From assembly GCA_034522075.1 (NCBI GenBank), contig JAXHLO010000017.1:1-64000 (forward strand): a stretch of DNA of 64,000 bases, read 5' to 3'. A model generated the notes under the pieces. The model was not told the origin of the DNA and searched no databases. It saw only the letters and a list, made by a program, of their open reading frames with translations. Shown here piece by piece: positions 58,689 through 64,000 of this stretch. Each line of letters begins with the position of its first letter. Positions within the stretch are counted from its first letter, which is position 1. A program made the translations under genes and the position numbers. The DNA is from UBA7803 sp034522075 (GTDB taxonomy: Bacteria; Pseudomonadota; Gammaproteobacteria; Pseudomonadales; Azotimanducaceae).

Positions 58689-59218
58689 GCTTGCGAGAAG
58701 TGGGTCCGGGTGCCAAAGCGCCCCATGAAATCAATGTGGTGCTGGAAATTCCGGCCAACACCGGGCCGGTCAAATACGAGGTGGACAAGAAGTCCGGTGC
58801 GGTGTTCGTCGACCGCTTCATGGCCACCTCCATGTTCTATCCGTGCAACTACGGCTACGTACCGGATTCCCTGGCCGACGACGGCGATCCCCTGGACGTC
58901 ATGGTGGTGACGCCCCATCCGCTCATCGCCGGCACGGTCATCACCTGCCGGGCCGTGGGCGTGCTGGAAATGGAAGATGAAGCCGGCGACGACGCCAAGA
59001 TCGTTGCCGTACCGATTTCCCGGGTGTCGCGCATCTACGACCGGGTGCATTCCGCCGCCGATCTGCCGGAGGGGCTGGTGCACACCATCGAACACTTCTT
59101 CGCTCACTACAAGGATCTGGAACCGGGCAAATGGGTACGTGTGGATGGCTGGGGCGACTCATCGGCCGCCCGGGCTTATATAGACAAGGCGCTGCAACGA
59201 TTCGCCGAGGAGGGCTGA
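58685..59218 (+). CDS. ppa: Inorganic pyrophosphatase (soluble, family I)
   Basis: A 177-residue family I pyrophosphatase, hydrolysing PPi to phosphate. Diagnostic segments: VVLEIPANTGPVKYEVDKKSG, DRFMATSMFYPCNYGYVPDSLADDGDPLDVMVV (metal-binding Asp cluster DDGDPLD) and HFFAHYKDLEPGKWV. The ATG at 58685 overlaps the SDR remnant stop. It would pull CoA-ligase reactions forward by removing PPi. It is followed six bases later by an SDR gene. Confidence 0.95.
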   Translation: MSLREVGPGAKAPHEINVVLEIPANTGPVKYEVDKKSGAVFVDRFMATSMFYPCNYGYVPDSLADDGDPLDVMVVTPHPLIAGTVITCRAVGVLEMEDEAGDDAKIVAVPISRVSRIYDRVHSAADLPEGLVHTIEHFFAHYKDLEPGKWVRVDGWGDSSAARAYIDKALQRFAEEG

Positions 59219-59223
59219 TCATC

Positions 59224-60012
59224 ATGGCTGCAGACCGACCGACGCCGGCGGGCCGCTTCGACCTGACAGACAAGACGGCCGTGATCACCGGCGGCAGCCG
59301 CGGGCTGGGCCTGGAGATGGCCTATGCCTTCGCTCAGGCGGGAGCCCGGGTGGTCATCGCCAGCCGCAAGCCGGACGCCTGTGAGGCGGCGGCGCGTCAG
59401 GTAGCCGAGGCCACCGGGGCCCACTGTCTCGGCTGCGGCTATCACGCCGGGGATTGGGACGGGGCCGAGCGCCTGGCGGATTTCGCTGCGGCAGAATTCG
59501 GCCGCGTCGACGTGCTGGTGAACAATGCGGGCATGTCCCCGCTTTATGAATCATTGACGGCGGTCAGCGAAGAGCTCTATGACAAGGTTCTCAACGTCAA
59601 TTTGCGCGGCCCGTTCCGCCTCTCGGCTCTGCTCGGTGAACGCATGGCGGCCGGTGACGGTGGTTCCATCATCAACGTCAGCAGCATCGCTGCCGTTCAG
59701 CCTACGCCCACGGAGCTGCCTTACGGCATGGCCAAAGCCGGGCTCAATGCGCTGACCCTGGGCCTGGCGCGAGCTTATGCGCCTAAGGTGCGCGTCAACT
59801 GCATCATGCCGGGGCCGTTTCTCACCGATATCAGCAAAGCCTGGGACATGGAAGCGTTCGACAAGCGCGCCCGCGAAGCCATACCCCTGCAGCGCGGCGG
59901 TGAGCCGGACGAAGTGGTGGGTGCTGCGCTGTACTTCGCCAGCGACGCCTCGAGCTATACCACCGGAGCCGTCCTGAAGATCGACGGCGGTGCGGCCTAT
60001 CCGCCGGCCTGA
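59224..60012 (+). CDS. Short-chain dehydrogenase/reductase
   Basis: A 262-residue classical SDR. Cofactor loop TGGSRGLGLEMA; the following VVIASRKPDAC (Arg after the second strand) favours NADP. NNAG motif in LVNNAGMSPLY; catalytic Ser in NVSSIAAVQP and Tyr-Lys in LPYGMAKAGLN. C-terminal GAVLKIDGGAAY. The ATG at 59224 fits the family start; the frame is open upstream through the pyrophosphatase. Substrate unknown; operon position suggests an acyl-CoA-derived or alcohol intermediate. Confidence 0.93.
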   Translation: MAADRPTPAGRFDLTDKTAVITGGSRGLGLEMAYAFAQAGARVVIASRKPDACEAAARQVAEATGAHCLGCGYHAGDWDGAERLADFAAAEFGRVDVLVNNAGMSPLYESLTAVSEELYDKVLNVNLRGPFRLSALLGERMAAGDGGSIINVSSIAAVQPTPTELPYGMAKAGLNALTLGLARAYAPKVRVNCIMPGPFLTDISKAWDMEAFDKRAREAIPLQRGGEPDEVVGAALYFASDASSYTTGAVLKIDGGAAYPPA

Positions 60013-60033
60013 TCAGGTCCCCCGGGAGGATTC

Positions 60034-61380
60034 ATGAGTCGACTGACGCCGCGCATTCTGGGCGCTTATTCCGGTGTGACCATTCCCATGGCAGCCATGG
60101 GAATGCCCATCGCCGTGTATCTGCCGCCGTTCTACTCAGACGGCCTGGGATTGAGCCTGGTCACGGTGGGCACCGTTTTCACCCTGGCGCGCATCTGGGA
60201 TGTGGTCACGGATCCGATCATGGGCATGGTCATCGACCGCTTCGACTCGCGCTGGGGGCGGCGCAAGCACTGGATCACCATCTCCATACCCATTCTGATG
60301 GTGTCGGTGTGGGCCGTATTCATGCCGAATCCCGACACGGTATCCGGTGCCTATCTGCTGTTCTGGCTCGTTGCCCTGTACGTCGGCTACACCATGCTGG
60401 CCATCGCTCACCAATCCTGGGGGGCCGAGCTCACCGTCACCTACGACGACCGCTCGCGGCTGTTCGGCTGGCGCGAGATATTCGTCATCGGCGGCATGAC
60501 GGCAGTGCTGGCCCTCCCGGCCATGCTGGAATTGAGCGGTCAGGACGATCAGGCCATCAAGGTAGCCAGCATGGGCTGGTTCTGTTTGATTCTGTTTCCG
60601 TTGACGGTGCTGCCGACTCTGCTGTTCGTACCGGATACTCATCGGCCGCCGGCCATTTCCATAAGCTGGCGGGAGGCTACGCGGCTGCTGGTGCGCAACA
60701 GTATTCTGTGGCGCCTGCTGGCCGCCGACCTGACCTCCGGTTACGGCACCGGAGTGGCGGGGGCCCTGTATATCTTCGTGGCAGCCTACGTGTTCCGTCT
60801 GCCCGAACACGCCAGCATCGCGCTGCTGTTCTACTTCCTTGCCGGCTTCGGCGCCATGCCGCTGTGGCTGCGTCTGGCTTACCGGGTAGGCAAAGACACG
60901 GCGCTGAAGATCGCTCTGATCTACGGCGCGGCGGTGATGTTCAGTCTCGTGTTTCTCGCCGAGTCGGGCAACGTCCCCGTGTTGTGGGGTTTTACCATTC
61001 TCTATGGTGTCGCATTCGGTGCCGCACCGACCCTGCTCCGCTCCATGATGGCCGACCTCACCGACGACGACGAACTGCGTTCCGGCAAGCAGCGCTCGGG
61101 ACTGTTTTTTGCGCTGCTCACCACCACCAATAAACTGGGCGCAGCGCTGGCCGTGGGGGTGAGCTTCGCCATACTCGAGCAGGTGGTGGGCTTTCAGCCC
61201 GGGGCTGAGAATTCCCAGGCGGTGCTGGACGGCTTGCTCTGGACTTACGTGCTGGGTACCAGTCTGGGTCTGCTGGCGGCCTACGCCGCGCTGATCCGTT
61301 ACCCGCTGGACCGGAAGCGCCACGACGTCATTCGTGCAGAACTGGACGCCCGCCTGGCGCGCCGCTCTGCCAGCGAATAA
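60034..61380 (+). CDS. GPH/MelB-type MFS transporter
   Basis: A 448-residue 12-helix transporter. Its family is glycoside-pentoside-hexuronide:cation symporters: LPPFYSDGLGLSLVTVGTVFTLARIWDVVTDPIMG and MVIDRFDSRWGRRKHWI (helix 2-3 loop) are diagnostic, along with FALLTTTNKLGAALAV. It begins 22 bases after the SDR. Many members of this family in catabolic clusters carry non-sugar substrates, so sugar transport is not certain. Convergent with the acyl-CoA dehydrogenase gene, with no gap (61380/61381). Confidence 0.9.
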   Translation: MSRLTPRILGAYSGVTIPMAAMGMPIAVYLPPFYSDGLGLSLVTVGTVFTLARIWDVVTDPIMGMVIDRFDSRWGRRKHWITISIPILMVSVWAVFMPNPDTVSGAYLLFWLVALYVGYTMLAIAHQSWGAELTVTYDDRSRLFGWREIFVIGGMTAVLALPAMLELSGQDDQAIKVASMGWFCLILFPLTVLPTLLFVPDTHRPPAISISWREATRLLVRNSILWRLLAADLTSGYGTGVAGALYIFVAAYVFRLPEHASIALLFYFLAGFGAMPLWLRLAYRVGKDTALKIALIYGAAVMFSLVFLAESGNVPVLWGFTILYGVAFGAAPTLLRSMMADLTDDDELRSGKQRSGLFFALLTTTNKLGAALAVGVSFAILEQVVGFQPGAENSQAVLDGLLWTYVLGTSLGLLAAYAALIRYPLDRKRHDVIRAELDARLARRSASE

Positions 61381-62520
61381 TCACGTAGCGAGCAGGGCAC
61401 GTCCCACCACCAGTTTCATGATCTGGCTGGTGCCCTCGAGAATCTCGTGGACCCGCAGGTCGCGGACGAAGCGCTCCACCGGGTAGTCCATCAGATAACC
61501 GTAGCCGCCGTGCAGCTGCAGGGCATCGTTGGCGATGCGTGAGCCTGCTTCGGTAGCTTTGAGCTTCGCCATGGCCGCGAACTGGGATTTGTCCGGCGTG
61601 TCTTCACTGACCTTCTGCGCGGCCTTGAAGAGCAGGGCGCGGGAGGCTTCGAGCTCCGTGGCCATGGACGCCAGCATGAACTGGGTGTTCTGGAACTCAG
61701 CGATGGAGCGGCCGAACTGGCGGCGTTCCTGGACATAGGCGATGGCTTCGTCGAGACAGCGCCGGGCGCCGCCCAGGGAGCAGGCGCCGATGTTCAGACG
61801 ACCGCCGTCCAGGCCCGCCATGGCGATGGCAAAGCCCTGGCCTTCATCGCCCACCAGGTTCTCTGCCGGAACGCGCGCATCGTCGAAGATCACCATGGCC
61901 GTAGGCTGAGAGTGCCAGCCCATCTTGCGCTCGGGCGGTCCGAAGCTGACGCCGGGGGTATCTTTTTCCACGGCGATGCAGGAGATGCCGCGGTGTCCTT
62001 CGGCACCGGTGCGCACCATGCAGACGTAGACTTCGTTCTCGCCGGCGCCGGAAATGAATGCCTTGGTGCCGTTCAGCACGTAGTGATCGCCGTCGCGCAC
62101 CGCGCGGGTGGTCAGCGCTGCGGCATCGGAACCGGATCCGGGCTCGGTCAGGCAGTAGCTGGCCAGGTGGTCCATGGTCACCAGCCGCGGCAGAAAGTGC
62201 GCCTTGACGGCCTCGCCGCCGAAACGGGCGATCATCCAGGCTGCCATGTTGTGAATGGAAATGAACGCCGACGTGGACGGGCAGCCGTAGGCCATGGCCT
62301 CCATGATCAGCGCGGCTTCCACCCGTGACAGGCCGATGCCGCCATCCGCCTCGGGCAGGTAGATGGCACCGAAGCCGAGCTCCCCGGCCTGACGCAGGGT
62401 GTCCCGCGGGCACACGTAGTCCGTGTCCCAGCCGGCGGCGTGGGGCGTAATTTCATCGGCGGTAAACCGATCGGCCATGTCGACGATGGCCTGCTGCTCA
62501 CTGCTCAACCGCGTGTCCAT
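61381..62520 (-). CDS. Isobutyryl-CoA dehydrogenase-like acyl-CoA dehydrogenase
   Basis: A 379-residue acyl-CoA dehydrogenase. Pattern: CLTEPGSGSDAAALTTRAVRD, KAFISGAGENEVYVCMVRT, GGYGYLMDYPVERFVRDLRVHEILEGTSQIMKLVVGRAL with the catalytic Glu in HEILEGTS. It is downstream of mmsA on the same strand (20-base gap), the normal context of isobutyryl-CoA dehydrogenase in valine breakdown. ATG at 62520. Substrate from context and family; not proven. Confidence 0.92.
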   Translation of the reverse strand: MDTRLSSEQQAIVDMADRFTADEITPHAAGWDTDYVCPRDTLRQAGELGFGAIYLPEADGGIGLSRVEAALIMEAMAYGCPSTSAFISIHNMAAWMIARFGGEAVKAHFLPRLVTMDHLASYCLTEPGSGSDAAALTTRAVRDGDHYVLNGTKAFISGAGENEVYVCMVRTGAEGHRGISCIAVEKDTPGVSFGPPERKMGWHSQPTAMVIFDDARVPAENLVGDEGQGFAIAMAGLDGGRLNIGACSLGGARRCLDEAIAYVQERRQFGRSIAEFQNTQFMLASMATELEASRALLFKAAQKVSEDTPDKSQFAAMAKLKATEAGSRIANDALQLHGGYGYLMDYPVERFVRDLRVHEILEGTSQIMKLVVGRALLAT

Positions 62521-62540
62521 GACTGGCGTTCGCCTCGTTG

Positions 62541-64000
62541 TTACTGCATGGTGGGAATGTTGAAGCTCTGCTCCGGCAGCTCGCCTTCCGGCCAGCGCTG
62601 GGTCACGGTTTTGATGTGGGTATAGAAGCGCACGCCCTCGCTGCCGTGCTGGTTGGTGTCGCCGAAGGCCGAGCGTTTCCAGCCGCCGAAGGTGTGATAG
62701 GCCACGGGCACCGGAATGGGCACGTTGATGCCCACCATGCCCACGTTGACCTTTTTGGCGAACTCCCGGGCCGCCTGGCCGTTGCGGGTAAAGATGGCGA
62801 CGCCGTTGCCGTACTGGTGTTCGGAGGGCAGGCGCAGCGCCTCCTCGAGGGTGGCGGCGCGCATGATCTGCAGCACCGGGCCGAAGATCTCTTCGCGGTA
62901 AGTGGTCATGTCCGCGGTCACCCGGTCGAACAGACTCGGGCCCATGAAAAAGCCCTGCTCATAGCCCTGCAGAGAGAACCCGCGGCCATCCAGGACCAGC
63001 TCGGCGCCCTCATCCACGCCCATCTGAATGTAACTTTCGACGCGTTCCCGGTGGGCGGCGGTGACCAGCGGCCCGTAGTTGGCGTCCGGGTCGGTGGATA
63101 TGCCCACCTGCAGTTTTTCGATTTCCGGTACCAGGCGTTCGATGAGGCGGTCGGCCGTGTCGTCGCCGACCGCCACGGCCACCGGCAATGCCATGCAGCG
63201 CTCGCCCGCCGAGCCGTAGGCCGCGCCGACCATGTCGGCCACGGCCTGGTCCAGGTCGGCGTCCGGCAGTACCACACCGTGGTTCTTGGCGCCGCCCATG
63301 GCCTGCACGCGTTTACCGTGTGCGGCGCCGGTGGTGTAGACGTAGTGAGCAATGTCCGAGGAACCGACGAAGCTCACTGCGGCGATAGCCGGATGGGTGA
63401 GAATGGCGTCCACGGCGGTCTTGTCGCCATTGATCACGTTCAATACGCCTTCCGGGGCGCCGGCCTCCATGAACAGCTCCGCCAACCGCAGGGGTACCCC
63501 GGGATCTTTTTCCGAGGGCTTGAGTATGAAGGTGTTGCCGCAGGCGACGGCGACGCCGAACATCCACATGGGAATCATGGCCGGGAAATTGAACGGCGTG
63601 ATGCCGGCGGCGACGCCCAGGGGTTGGCGCATGCTGTAGACGTCGATGCCGGGGCCGGCGCCTTCGGTATATTCCCCCTTCAGCAGGTGGGGGATGCCGC
63701 AGGCGAACTCGATGACCTCCAGGCCGCGCTGAATGTCGCCCTTCGCATCAGCAAGCACCTTGCCATGTTCTTCCGACAGCAGGCGCGCCAGATCATCCAT
63801 GTTGTCTTCCAGCAGGGCCTTGAAACGGAACATTACCCGGGCCCGGCGCTGCGGATTCAAGGCCGCCCAGGCCGGCTGCGCGGCCGCGGCAGCCGCCACC
63901 GCGCGGTCGACCTCGGCCGCATCGGCCAGGGCTACACGGGCCTTGACCTCGCCCAGAGAGGGGTTGAAGACGTCGCCCTCCCGGCCGCTGCTGCCGGCGA
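62541..64000 (-). CDS. mmsA: Methylmalonate-semialdehyde dehydrogenase (5' end beyond window)
   Basis: A CoA-acylating aldehyde dehydrogenase converting methylmalonate semialdehyde to propionyl-CoA. About 486 residues are visible; translation runs to the window edge (DVFNPSLGEVKARVALADAAE just inside), so the start is missing. Landmarks: GITPFNFPAMIPMWMFGVAVACG, KPSEKDPGVPLRLAE, GAKNHGVVLPDADLDQAV, catalytic Cys in AYGSAGERCMALPVA and VNVPIPVPVAYHTFGGWKRS-like FGGWKRSAFGDTNQHG. Upstream in the operon of isobutyryl-CoA dehydrogenase. Its product feeds the propionyl-CoA pathway encoded at 46-54 kb. Confidence 0.95.
   Translation of the reverse strand, partial: AGSSGREGDVFNPSLGEVKARVALADAAEVDRAVAAAAAAQPAWAALNPQRRARVMFRFKALLEDNMDDLARLLSEEHGKVLADAKGDIQRGLEVIEFACGIPHLLKGEYTEGAGPGIDVYSMRQPLGVAAGITPFNFPAMIPMWMFGVAVACGNTFILKPSEKDPGVPLRLAELFMEAGAPEGVLNVINGDKTAVDAILTHPAIAAVSFVGSSDIAHYVYTTGAAHGKRVQAMGGAKNHGVVLPDADLDQAVADMVGAAYGSAGERCMALPVAVAVGDDTADRLIERLVPEIEKLQVGISTDPDANYGPLVTAAHRERVESYIQMGVDEGAELVLDGRGFSLQGYEQGFFMGPSLFDRVTADMTTYREEIFGPVLQIMRAATLEEALRLPSEHQYGNGVAIFTRNGQAAREFAKKVNVGMVGINVPIPVPVAYHTFGGWKRSAFGDTNQHGSEGVRFYTHIKTVTQRWPEGELPEQSFNIPTMQ

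Overview
The window is 64 kb of high-GC DNA, about 65 genes at roughly 90 percent coding density. It looks like a heterotrophic, aerobic gammaproteobacterium with a lipid or hydrocarbon diet. The signs are TonB-dependent receptors, tandem CYP153-type P450s with a ferredoxin, several acyl-CoA synthetase and dehydrogenase genes, MaoC hydratases with a DUF35/thiolase pair, a complete propionyl-CoA to succinyl-CoA route, valine catabolism and PutA. No rRNA, tRNA, CRISPR array, transposase, integrase or prophage gene was seen. The species cannot be named from this sequence.

Layout. 1-7.5 kb: end of a TonB-dependent receptor running straight into two TPR-sulfotransferases, convergent with an aspartyl/asparaginyl beta-hydroxylase and a third sulfotransferase, then an MFS permease; this looks like an undescribed modification and uptake locus. 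7.5-15.5 kb: housekeeping and regulation (RecQ, a diguanylate cyclase, GNAT, amidase, aminotransferase, DUF502 and PRC-barrel proteins). 15.7-18.7 kb: an encapsulin nanocompartment locus (dodecin, encapsulated ferritin, shell protein, sigma-54 activator). 18.6-23.2 kb: a CoA ligase divergent from a large TonB-dependent receptor. 23.2-32.8 kb: RhlE-like helicase and RRM protein, FMN-dependent hydroxyacid dehydrogenase, PutA, MFS, SDR. 32.9-42.4 kb: TauD-like dioxygenase, ferredoxin plus two CYP153 P450s, PQQ-type dehydrogenase lipoprotein, DUF885 protein, epoxide-hydrolase-like enzyme, second ferredoxin. 42.4-46.2 kb: coaE-like/PHP/maoC/maoC operon convergent with thiolase/DUF35. 46.2-54 kb: REP-like palindromes, methylmalonyl-CoA mutase and epimerase, and propionyl-CoA carboxylase subunits, with an outer-membrane-type protein between. 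54-64 kb: HDOD regulator, acyl-CoA synthetase/dehydrogenase, pyrophosphatase, SDRs, MFS, isobutyryl-CoA dehydrogenase and the start of mmsA.

How it fits together. CYP153/ferredoxin can hydroxylate hydrophobic substrates; dehydrogenases, CoA ligases, acyl-CoA dehydrogenases, MaoC hydratases and thiolase would shorten the products. Propionyl-CoA and the valine products meet at methylmalonyl metabolism (PccA/B, Mce, MutA, MmsA).

Quality warning. At least eleven genes carry frame disruptions while both halves stay clearly conserved, mostly consistent with single-base insertions. In mutA three insertions cancel to restore the frame. This looks like uncorrected sequencing or assembly error rather than gene decay, so the split genes are annotated as whole units with the break positions given.
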